NCBI GenBank assembly: GCA_001821155.1
Contig: MHSB01000055.1
Coordinates: 1 to 5,921, forward strand
From: Candidatus Taylorbacteria bacterium RIFCSPLOWO2_01_FULL_50_130
GTDB lineage: Bacteria; Patescibacteriota; Minisyncoccia; Phycocordibacterales; UBA10002
Length of the DNA stretch: 5,921 nucleotides
Direction of reading: 5' to 3'
Below, one piece after another: positions 1 to 5,086 of this stretch. Within the stretch, counting starts at the first letter, position 1. Each line of letters begins with the position of its first letter. The notes under the pieces are model-generated. The model was not told where the DNA came from, made no database searches, and saw nothing but the letters and a program-made list of their open reading frames with translations. Position numbers and translations under genes: made by a program.

Positions 1-81
1 TGCATAAAATATGTTGGAGATTAGGGCTGTTATGGGGATATTGTATCACATTTTACTCCATTTCTTTTGTGGAAAAGTCGA

Positions 82-295
82 TCATTCGGCAACAGTCGCC
101 ATATTGTCTTCCACCCATCCGTAGAGTTCTGGACTGTCGGTCTTGAGTAGTCGGAGAAAGCGCACTTTCATATTCCCCCGATAGGCCCCTGGAGACTCTC
201 CTCGTGATAACGTTAATAACCGCGTCATTCATAAGATTTCTGGTCTTGGGTTGTAGGTTGAACTTTTCGAACCTTTTGATATCATCTATTTCTCT
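82..295 (-). pseudogene. Possible decayed small gene in the left flank (unrecognised)
   Basis: No intact gene lies in the first 297 bases. On the minus strand an open frame of 48 codons (ATG at 228-226, stop at 84-82) ends in a plausible helical peptide with the segment KVRFLRLLKTDSPELYGWVE. Its in-frame predecessor, from an ATG at 285-283, stops at TGA 231-229. A second minus frame over 295-200 reads DIKRFEKFNLQPKT followed by RNLMNDAVINVI, which also looks protein-like. The two good stretches lie in different frames and could be halves of one gene broken by a frameshift near 200. No family is recognised and composition alone is weak evidence. The alternative is chance open frames in plain intergenic DNA. 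Confidence 0.22.
258..285 (+). promoter_or_regulatory. Candidate promoter giving a near-leaderless cysteine desulfurase mRNA
   Basis: TTGAAC (258-263) and TATCAT (280-285) are 16 bp apart. Each has one or two differences from the sigma70 consensus. A start of transcription about 7 bases past the -10 would fall near 292, leaving a leader of only about 6 bases before the ATG at 298. That would fit the absence of any Shine-Dalgarno sequence in the pyrimidine-rich stretch before this ATG. The spacer also contains short inverted arms (AGGTT and AACCT). This is a prediction from sequence only. Confidence 0.35.
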
Positions 296-297
296 CT

Positions 298-1623
298 ATG
301 TCAAACCCCACACCTAGAAGCTATAAGCTAAAAGCTAGAACCTATCTCGATTATGCCGCGACAACCCCGCTCGACCCGCGGGTAGAGAAGGCGATGCAAC
401 CGTTTTTGCGGGAGGAGTTCGGCAACCCCAGCTCCATTCACGCTGAAGGAGTCGCGGCCAAAAAAGCGCTGGACAACTCGCGCGCCTCTGTTGCGCGCGC
501 ATTGGAAGCGCACGCGGATGAAATCGTATTCACCAGCGGCGGAACCGAATCAAACAACCTCGCCATTCACGGTGTTCTATCCTCTCTATCCTCTGCAACA
601 GAAAATAGGTACGATCGTACCTATTTTCTGAAGGGGGCAACTCTTGTCTCCGAAGACGGAGGAATTTTACCTGCGCGGGCCAACTCATCTCTAAAGAGTG
701 ATAAGCCGCATGTGGTGACGACGAACATCGAGCACGCGTCGGTGCTGAAGCCGTTTCGGGAATTGGAGCGGCGGGGGAGTATTGAAGTGACGTATGTGCC
801 AGTGGAGCAAGACGGTGTCGTCAAGCCGGAAAAGATAATTGCGGCGATTCGCCCGAATACCGTCCTCGTTTCAGTGATGTACGCGAACAACGAGATTGGC
901 ACTGTGCAACCCATCCGCAAAATCAGCCAGTTGCTTGCGAAATGTCGGGCTGTTAAAGATAAAGGATTAGGAATAAAGGATTCACGTCGAAAATTTCCCA
1001 TTTTCCACTCTGATGCCTGCCAAGCTCCGCTCTACCTCAACTGCCTTGTGAACGCGCTTGGCGTTGACCTTTTATCTCTTGATGCGCACAAAATCTACGG
1101 CCCCAAAGGCGTCGGCGCGCTCTACGTTCGCCGCGAGATTCCCCTCGCGCCGCTCCTTTTTGGCGGAGGGCAGGAAAGAGGGCTGCGTCCCACGACCGAA
1201 AACATCCCCGGCATCGTGGGCCTTGCCGAAGCGCTCCGCCTTGCGATTGCAGAGAGAAAAAGAGAATCAGAGAGAATCGCAAAGCTCCGAGACATCCTCT
1301 ATACTAATGTTTTGCAAAACACTGCAATAGACGCTGTGGCAAACGGGAGCATGCGAAGGGGAGAGCGGTTGCCGAACAATTTAAATATTTCGCTGCCGGG
1401 GGTTGATACCGAATTTTTGACGCTACAGCTTGACGCGCGGGGGATTGCCGTTTCCACCAAAAGCTCTTGTCTCAAGAGCGAGAAATCCTCATATGTCGTA
1501 GCAGCGCTTGGCGGAGGGAAAGGTCACTCTCTTTCCAGTCTTCGCTTTACGCTCGGCAGGAAGACGACCAGAAAAGACCTTGAAATCGCTTCAAGTATAC
1601 TTTTGGAACTGCTTGACCCCTGA
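298..1623 (+). CDS. Cysteine desulfurase (class V aminotransferase, NifS/IscS type)
   Basis: PLP-dependent enzyme that removes sulfur from cysteine as an enzyme-bound persulfide, for Fe-S clusters and/or tRNA thiolation in the cytoplasm. The family landmarks are in order: LDYAATTPLDP (residues 17-27), TSGGTESNN (79-87) for the PLP phosphate, NIEH with H146 stacking on PLP, HSDACQ (237-242) with D239, and DAHKIYGPKG with the PLP lysine K265. SSCLKSEKSSYVV carries the persulfide cysteine C391. All key residues are present, so it should be active. At 441 aa it is longer than the usual ~380-400. The excess is an N-terminal lead of ~15 residues, an insert at about 95-135 between the AIHGVL and PHVVTT segments, and a smaller one near 222-233. 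All three overlap low-complexity or repeat DNA. ATG 298 is the only in-frame ATG ahead of the conserved start, and no Shine-Dalgarno is visible. No partner genes (iscU, mnmA) are adjacent, so the sulfur acceptor is unknown. Confidence 0.95.
   Translation: MSNPTPRSYKLKARTYLDYAATTPLDPRVEKAMQPFLREEFGNPSSIHAEGVAAKKALDNSRASVARALEAHADEIVFTSGGTESNNLAIHGVLSSLSSATENRYDRTYFLKGATLVSEDGGILPARANSSLKSDKPHVVTTNIEHASVLKPFRELERRGSIEVTYVPVEQDGVVKPEKIIAAIRPNTVLVSVMYANNEIGTVQPIRKISQLLAKCRAVKDKGLGIKDSRRKFPIFHSDACQAPLYLNCLVNALGVDLLSLDAHKIYGPKGVGALYVRREIPLAPLLFGGGQERGLRPTTENIPGIVGLAEALRLAIAERKRESERIAKLRDILYTNVLQNTAIDAVANGSMRRGERLPNNLNISLPGVDTEFLTLQLDARGIAVSTKSSCLKSEKSSYVVAALGGGKGHSLSSLRFTLGRKTTRKDLEIASSILLELLDP
318..345 (+). 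repeat. 7-bp tandem repeat in the 5' end of the cysteine desulfurase
   Basis: Four consecutive 7-bp units, AAGCTAT, AAGCTAA, AAGCTAG and AACCTAT, and a weaker fifth (CACCTAG) just before them. They encode residues in the nonconserved lead that precedes LDYAATTPL. Because the period is not a multiple of three, adding or losing one unit would shift the reading frame of the essential domain. Confidence 0.75.
577..594 (+). repeat. 9-bp in-frame tandem duplication
   Basis: CTATCCTCT occurs twice back to back and encodes Leu-Ser-Ser twice. It marks the left edge of the segment (residues ~95-135) that is extra relative to the cysteine desulfurase family, and lies 4 bases before the 32-bp palindrome. 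Confidence 0.8.
599..630. repeat. Perfect 32-bp palindrome inside a coding region
   Basis: Every base from 599 to 630 pairs with its partner around the centre between 614 and 615. The left half is CAGAAAATAGGTACGA. It is in frame and encodes TENRYDRTYFL (residues 101-111) within the non-family insert of the cysteine desulfurase. The inner part has the form AGGTA-N6-TACCT. In RNA it would make a 14-16 bp hairpin inside the message. Confidence 0.9.
953..982 (+). repeat. Degenerate 7-bp periodic repeat in the second desulfurase insert
   Basis: Consecutive 7-mers TTAAAGA, TAAAGGA, TTAGGAA and TAAAGGA; equivalently ATAAAGGATT occurs twice at 14-bp spacing (959 and 973). It encodes KDKGLGIKDS, a loop of variable length just before the conserved HSDACQ motif. 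Confidence 0.6.
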
Positions 1624-1942
1624 AATCCGTTAGAAGAAAGTGGGATGAAAAATCTTAGCGCGGCTGCATATTGGACTGTCGCGCGTAGCTTTTACTTACG
1701 GACGTCGTAAATAAAAGCTACATTGGCCGACATAAGGCGGTATGCTAGTTCAGTTGCGTCTTTTTTTGTTTGATTTATGATTCAGATGTCAATCGTATTG
1801 TGGAAACAACAGCGAGACAATCATCCACGCTTTACCTCTGCAAGATGGAATGGGGTAGTTGAATTTCAAATCAAGGATTTTGAGTAAAGGTAAAAAATTA
1901 GAACGCGCTTTCTTAATAGAAAATTTGGAATTTCACTATCCC
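1624..1942. other. Intergenic region, 319 bp
   Basis: Contains the hairpin at 1685-1721, a smaller GCGCG/CGCGC stem (1658-1662 with 1680-1684) and a run of seven T at 1761-1767. The T-run is not directly preceded by a convincing stem, so I do not call an intrinsic terminator here. The rightmost 84 bases are open in frame with the next gene from a TTG at 1859, but do not look like part of its protein family. No clear promoter for the next gene is seen. Confidence 0.6.
1685..1721. repeat. Hairpin with 16-bp arms, possible 3' end structure of the desulfurase transcript
   Basis: GTAGCTTTTACTTACG (1685-1700) pairs with bases 1706-1721 with a single mismatch, C1695 against A1711. This becomes a G-U wobble if the minus strand is transcribed. 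No T-run follows directly. The arm contains TAAAAGCTA, which is also found in the 7-bp repeat at 318-345. It could protect the 3' end of the upstream mRNA or be a mobile palindrome. Confidence 0.7.
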
Positions 1943-2836
1943 ATGGAAGGACTCAACAAACAACAGCTCATTCTCCTCGCGCTCCTGGTTTCCTTTGTAA
2001 CATCCGTCGCTACGGGCATCGTTACGGTTTCCCTCATGGACCAAGCGCCGCAAGGCATCACACAGACAATCAATCGCGTCGTGGAGAAGACAATAGAGCG
2101 CGTCGTCACTGAGCCGCAAAAACAGACCGCTTCCGTCATCACCAAGGAAACAGTCGTTGTAAAGGCCGACGACATGGTCATTGAAGCCATTGAAAAAAAT
2201 CAGGAAAGCGTGGTGCGCATCCAAGAAAAGACAGGGGACGGGCACGTCGGTTTTGCCGGACTTGGTCTCATCGTCTCGCGCGACGGGTTCCTCGCGGCGG
2301 ATATCGGCATTGCGTACCGGAAGGCGGACGGCGCCGGAAACGCGATAGCCGAGACGTATCAAGCGCTATTTCCGAATGGACGAGTCTTCCCGCTCAACAT
2401 CGCGTATTCCGACCAAAACGCGGGACTCATTTTTTTCCAGGTTCTCCTTCAGGAAAAGGAAAAGGGTGTGTATCGCCTTGTTATGCCGCAGTTCAACTTG
2501 GGCGACCTCAAGCTCGGACAGGCGGTCGTGGCGCTCTCCGGCGCCGATTCCGATGCCGTCTCCACCGGCATTATCTCAAATCTCGTGGAGCGGACGGCGG
2601 CGAAGCCATCTGACGGCTCCACCACCACGCCACAAACTTTCAAGGAATTGATCGCCATAAAGACTGATATACGCTCAACGGAGTTGGTATCCGGCTCAAT
2701 TCTGCTTAACCTTTCGGGCGAGGTCATCGGGTTTAGCGCCGGCGCGCTCTCCGGAAATCGGAACACGTTCCTTTCCATCCGAAAAGTGTTTGACGTATTC
2801 TCAAAGATTCCCGCTTCGGCGACGGGGTCCCTCTAA
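1943..2836 (+). CDS. Membrane-anchored trypsin-like pseudo-protease
   Basis: 297 aa from the chosen ATG 1943. Residues 9-31 form one membrane helix, then a Val/Thr/Glu-rich stalk (about 38-75) leads to a domain outside the membrane. That domain follows the HtrA/trypsin fold in order: GLGLIVSRDGFLAAD (106-120), then SDQNAGLIFF (156-165), LGDLKLGQAVVALSG, STGIIS, and VSGSILLNLSGEVIGFSAG (249-267). Aligned with the HtrA pattern, the His of TNNHVV is replaced in the AADIGIAY segment, and the Asp of the DLALL motif falls in NAGLI. The GNSGGPL serine motif reads VSGSIL with S250 kept but its oxyanion glycines altered. It is therefore probably not proteolytic and may bind peptides or envelope partners. 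No PDZ domain follows. A TTG at 1859 would add 28 residues unlike the family. No strong Shine-Dalgarno precedes ATG 1943. The exact family is inferred from motif order; a search could refine it. Confidence 0.8.
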   Translation: MEGLNKQQLILLALLVSFVTSVATGIVTVSLMDQAPQGITQTINRVVEKTIERVVTEPQKQTASVITKETVVVKADDMVIEAIEKNQESVVRIQEKTGDGHVGFAGLGLIVSRDGFLAADIGIAYRKADGAGNAIAETYQALFPNGRVFPLNIAYSDQNAGLIFFQVLLQEKEKGVYRLVMPQFNLGDLKLGQAVVALSGADSDAVSTGIISNLVERTAAKPSDGSTTTPQTFKELIAIKTDIRSTELVSGSILLNLSGEVIGFSAGALSGNRNTFLSIRKVFDVFSKIPASATGSL

Positions 2837-2866
2837 CCACGTTCGGCATGACAGGTACAGTCAGAA

Positions 2867-2901
2867 AATGGCTGTTTTTTAGCAAAATTATAACAGCCGT
2901 T
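2867..2901 (+). promoter_or_regulatory. Alternative hairpin competing with the 2879-2914 palindrome
   Basis: AATGGCTGTT (2867-2876) pairs with AACAGCCGTT (2892-2901): ten pairs, one of them T-G, around a 15-nt loop. The right arm is the centre of the palindrome, so the two folds exclude each other in RNA. It lies 30 bases after the stop codon of the pseudo-protease and could be a 3' end or attenuator-like element. There is no evidence for a ligand. Confidence 0.45.
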
Positions 2902-2914
2902 ATAATTTTGCTAA
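2879..2914. repeat. 36-bp palindrome, copy 1
   Basis: Arms of 18 bases starting TTAGCAAAATTATAAC, perfectly paired except A2895 against C2898. It sits 42 bases past the pseudo-protease stop and about 110 bases before the promoter of the secreted protein gene. A near-identical copy is at 4851-4888, also between a gene end and a promoter. It may end transcription of the gene before it, although no T-run follows. Confidence 0.9.
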
Positions 2915-3026
2915 GACTAAGAAAGAGTGTTGCGAGCGTTATTTACGCAGCACTATTTACACATCCTTGAGAATTGATATGCATCATATTGTGGAAAGTT
3001 TGGGGATAGCGGGTGGAAAAACTTAC

Positions 3027-3055
3027 TTGACACCGATTGCAGGTAGGCATATACC
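3027..3055 (+). promoter_or_regulatory. Promoter of the secreted repeat protein gene
   Basis: A perfect TTGACA (3027-3032) is 17 bp from TATACC (3050-3055), predicting a start near 3062 and a leader of about 29 nt. AGGTA-N6-TACCT (3041-3056) overlaps the spacer and the -10 and could be an operator. No clear Shine-Dalgarno is seen before ATG 3091. Confidence 0.6.
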
Positions 3056-3090
3056 TATGATGACTATTATTTATTAATTTTGCGAGAACC

Positions 3091-4575
3091 ATGAAGAAAA
3101 TAAGTGTCGCGCTCGCTTCTCCATTATTGGTGTTAGCGGCGTTTGTAGCCATCCTCGGAATCGCGGTCCCTGTCTTTGCGCAGGGTGTCCCGCCGGCGGA
3201 AATTTGCAACGGCAAAGACGATAATGGCGATGGGGTCGTGGATGAAAATCTCGACTGCGACCACTATTTGACGTATCTTCTGGATAAATCCATCCAGCCG
3301 GTAACGGTTACGCTTAGCGACCAGTTTATAGAGCCGACGGACTTTACGCTCACGCAAATTGAACGACTGCTGAACCCTGTGAGAAAGCTTCATGCCGGGC
3401 TTGCCTTTATTCCTAAAAGACCAGACCTCCACTATCTGGCATACCGTTTTCAAGATCCCCCCTCCTTCGCGCCCCGCCCCGTCTTGATTGAAAATCAGTT
3501 TGAGCGGAGAGATATTCTCATTACAAATCCTCGCTATCTCCTTACTCCGACCGGCAAGAGAAAAGCTGGCATTCCAATTGAGCGGCTTCTCTCCAATCTG
3601 CCGCCGTCCGCGGCTGACAGACTCATTGCCGCAATTGTTCCGCCCATTCCGCAGAATGCCAATCATTATCTTTGTTACGACGTACAGCCGTATGACTTTG
3701 TGACGGGCGTGTCGGCGAGAGACCAATTCCAAAATCGGCAGTTTGAAGTGATTCGCGGGAAGTATCTCTGCAACCCGACGGAGAAGACGCACAACGGAAA
3801 AGTGAGTGAAATCGTTGACCGCGAAAACCACCTTATGTGCTATGAAGTTCTCCCGCACAATCAGTTAAATCGCAAAGTGATTACCCATGACCAGTTCGGC
3901 ATCCGTTCGCAAACGGCGGTTCGCACCGAGGAAATTTGTCTTCCGACGAAAAAGACGCACCCGACGTGCGAACGTCCCAACGAAGACGGAACAGCGGTGG
4001 TCTTTGATAAGGACTCAAAGTACCAAAACACTGGTGGCCAGTTTGTAGTTGTCGAACCGACGCTCGCGACAGTGGGGCAGACCGCCGATGGTACACTCAT
4101 GAGTACGCCGGACACGCATGTAAATCGAACCGGTACTCCGGCGACAGGCGAAACCTATACCTTTGACACCGAAATGCTCCAGCTTTCTCTCTCGGGCGGC
4201 GGAGTCAAGACCCTTATGGCACAGGGAGAGATACACACGGCTCCAAGAACGCCGGGGGACCCGGTGCAATCCTTTGACACCGACATGACTCGCCTGCAAG
4301 GACAGCTTCCTCCGGGAGACCCCGACTTTGACCTGCTTCGCATTGTCGCTGGAACTGGCAACGGCATGCCGAGTCCCGGCCACACCACGCTCACACAGCT
4401 TCCGAACGGGAACTGGAACATCGACAGCTTCTTTGACATCACCTACCGCATTGACTTTGTGGGTGCCCCAGGCGGGCCGTACGCGGGGCAGAGCGGCTCA
4501 ACGACCGGCACCATCAGAATGCAACATGTCTGTCCGAATCAGGGCACGGCAGGCGAGCTGCACGATGGACAGTAA
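3091..4575 (+). CDS. Secreted protein with MopE-like motif, four tandem repeats and a C-terminal beta domain
   Basis: 494 aa. A Sec signal peptide (KK, hydrophobic 6-26, cleavage likely after VFA at 30) leads to EICNGKDDNGDGVVDE (37-52), the Asp-rich metal-binding type motif of MopE-like proteins, closed by C39 and C56. Four repeats of ~42 residues follow, at 58-99, 114-156, 192-232 and 247-288. They fit H-Y-L-x-Y, then V or I, DQF/NQF, and L-x-P-T-x-K. Repeats 3 and 4 have a Cys pair (C195/C227 and C250/C283); repeats 1 and 2 lack both. Such repeats are known in secreted proteins of unknown function in other bacteria. The C-terminal part (about 345-480) has YTFDTEM and SFDTDM, then a SFFD segment (446-449), resembling domains in environmental secreted proteins. 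No sortase, lipobox or membrane anchor is seen. It is probably released or surface-associated; binding of Ca or Cu is inferred only. It has its own promoter upstream and a dense hairpin region downstream. Confidence 0.85.
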   Translation: MKKISVALASPLLVLAAFVAILGIAVPVFAQGVPPAEICNGKDDNGDGVVDENLDCDHYLTYLLDKSIQPVTVTLSDQFIEPTDFTLTQIERLLNPVRKLHAGLAFIPKRPDLHYLAYRFQDPPSFAPRPVLIENQFERRDILITNPRYLLTPTGKRKAGIPIERLLSNLPPSAADRLIAAIVPPIPQNANHYLCYDVQPYDFVTGVSARDQFQNRQFEVIRGKYLCNPTEKTHNGKVSEIVDRENHLMCYEVLPHNQLNRKVITHDQFGIRSQTAVRTEEICLPTKKTHPTCERPNEDGTAVVFDKDSKYQNTGGQFVVVEPTLATVGQTADGTLMSTPDTHVNRTGTPATGETYTFDTEMLQLSLSGGGVKTLMAQGEIHTAPRTPGDPVQSFDTDMTRLQGQLPPGDPDFDLLRIVAGTGNGMPSPGHTTLTQLPNGNWNIDSFFDITYRIDFVGAPGGPYAGQSGSTTGTIRMQHVCPNQGTAGELHDGQ

Positions 4576-4583
4576 TTTACTGT
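4569..4583. repeat. 15-bp palindrome over the stop codon of the secreted protein gene
   Basis: ACAGTAA (4569-4575) and TTACTGT (4577-4583) around a single T. The left arm ends with the TAA stop at 4573-4575. The long inverted repeat begins three bases later. Confidence 0.7.
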
Positions 4584-4585
4584 GA

Positions 4586-4714
4586 ATTACGAAACTCTTT
4601 TCTCGGCGCGTGTTTTCGGGACCACGCATAAAAATCTGCTGATTTTTTGCTCTGCTCGCGCCGTCGCGCTCCGCAAGGTTCCCGAAAACACGCGCCTTCG
4701 ACGAGTTTCGTAAT
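4586..4714. repeat. Long inverted repeat, about 129 bp
   Basis: Outer arms ATTACGAAACTC (4586-4597) and 4703-4714 pair over 12 bp. Inner arms GGCGCGTGTTTTCGGG (4605-4620) and 4681-4696 pair over 16 bp. A 7/6-nt internal loop separates them and a 60-nt terminal loop (4621-4680) contains an AAAATC/GATTTT mini-hairpin. It directly follows the secreted protein gene. It could be a 3' structure or a small non-coding inverted-repeat element of MITE type; no target-site duplication was identified. Confidence 0.8.
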
Positions 4715-4735
4715 CAAAATAATTTAGACGTTTCG

Positions 4736-4777
4736 AAAAAACCACCCCGATTCGCCAATGGCGAATCGGGGTGGTTT
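4736..4777. terminator. Bidirectional intrinsic terminator, stronger for minus-strand transcripts
   Basis: An 18-bp perfect stem (4739-4756 with 4760-4777) and an AAT loop; the right arm begins GGCGAATCGGGGTGG. The six-A run at 4736-4741 gives U6 after the stem on the minus strand, while the + strand has only TTT before CG. It could end readthrough from the secreted protein gene and stop leftward transcripts coming from the right. Confidence 0.8.
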
Positions 4778-4850
4778 CGTCCGATTTGGCCAGTTCGTTC
4801 CCCTCATTTTTCTCTTTTTTCTTTCTCTCCATTATTTTTCCCGCAATCGG

Positions 4851-4888
4851 TTTAGCAAAATTATGACGGCCGTCATAATTTTGCTAAA
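4851..4888. repeat. 38-bp perfect palindrome, copy 2
   Basis: All 19 pairs match around the centre between 4869 and 4870; the left arm reads TTTAGCAAAATTATGACGG. It differs from copy 1 (2879-2914) at three bases. Two of them form a compensatory A-T to G-C change and the third restores a pair. GTGTTGCGA follows both copies (2927 and 4893). A promoter begins 62 bases downstream. Confidence 0.95.
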
Positions 4889-4950
4889 AAGGGTGTTGCG
4901 AACATCTTTTCATAGTTCGGAGGATTGATTGGGTTTTCGCCGATAGATTG

Positions 4951-4978
4951 TTGACAAAAACGGCAACCTCAATAGAAT
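4951..4978 (+). promoter_or_regulatory. Promoter of the candidate small RNA
   Basis: A perfect TTGACA (4951-4956), a 16-bp spacer and TAGAAT (4973-4978), which is one base off TATAAT. Predicted start is near 4985, only ~20 bases before the large hairpin. No open frame with a plausible start lies between them. Confidence 0.55.
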
Positions 4979-4984
4979 CAGACA

Positions 4985-5086
4985 CGCATTTACTTAAAAA
5001 GACGTAAAAATCCGGGGATGGACGCTACAGCGCTAGCCCGTTACAGGGCCAGTTTCCCAGCTATAGCGTCCGTCCCCGGATTTTTT
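4985..5086 (+). ncRNA. Candidate small structured RNA ending in a terminator hairpin
   Basis: The predicted transcript of about 100 nt runs from the promoter at 4951-4978 to the T-run at 5081-5086. It has a short A-rich single-stranded head, then a 22-bp stem (5006-5027 with 5064-5085, one U-G wobble). Inside that are a 3-bp extension (5029-5031 with 5060-5062) and a small inner hairpin GCCC/GGGC (5036-5039 with 5046-5049, loop GTTACA). It matches no RNA family I recognise. The alternative is a leader or terminator for something upstream, but no gene lies between 4576 and 4985. The 5' end is inferred. Confidence 0.4.
5006..5086. terminator. Large hairpin terminator with T6 (A5 on the other side)
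   Basis: Stem arms TCCGGGGATGGACGCTA (5011-5027) and 5064-5080, flanked by A5 (5006-5010) and T6 (5081-5086). The one non-Watson-Crick pair is U-G in + strand RNA but A-C in minus strand RNA, which suggests the + strand is the functional one. It can also act leftwards because of the A-run. Confidence 0.75.

Noticed and set aside
229..231. TGA read as glycine (code 25) joining two minus-strand frames
   Set aside because: TGA ends the cysteine desulfurase exactly at the family's usual C-terminus (1621-1623), and the GC content and gene types do not suggest a code-25 lineage.
130..1681. Shared 10-mer TGGACTGTCG at 130 and 1672
   Set aside because: Several shared 10-mers are expected by chance in a window of this size, and the flanks do not match.
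1859..1942. Longer start (TTG 1859) for the pseudo-protease
   Set aside because: The 28 added residues are not family-like and would place a charged stretch before the membrane helix. ATG 1943 begins a typical short N-terminus followed directly by the helix.
3133..3858. 241-codon minus-strand open frame
   Set aside because: It lies wholly opposite the secreted protein gene, which has a signal peptide, repeats and motifs. The minus frame shows no recognisable domain, so it is an antisense shadow.
4587..4832. 81-codon minus-strand open frame
   Set aside because: It runs through both arms of the long inverted repeat and the terminator stem. Its Arg-rich composition reflects these palindromes and there is no good start context.
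5006..5085. Integron attC-like site
   Set aside because: The imperfect palindrome with unpaired bases is suggestive, but the core GTTRRRY/RYYYAAC ends are missing and no cassette or integrase is present.
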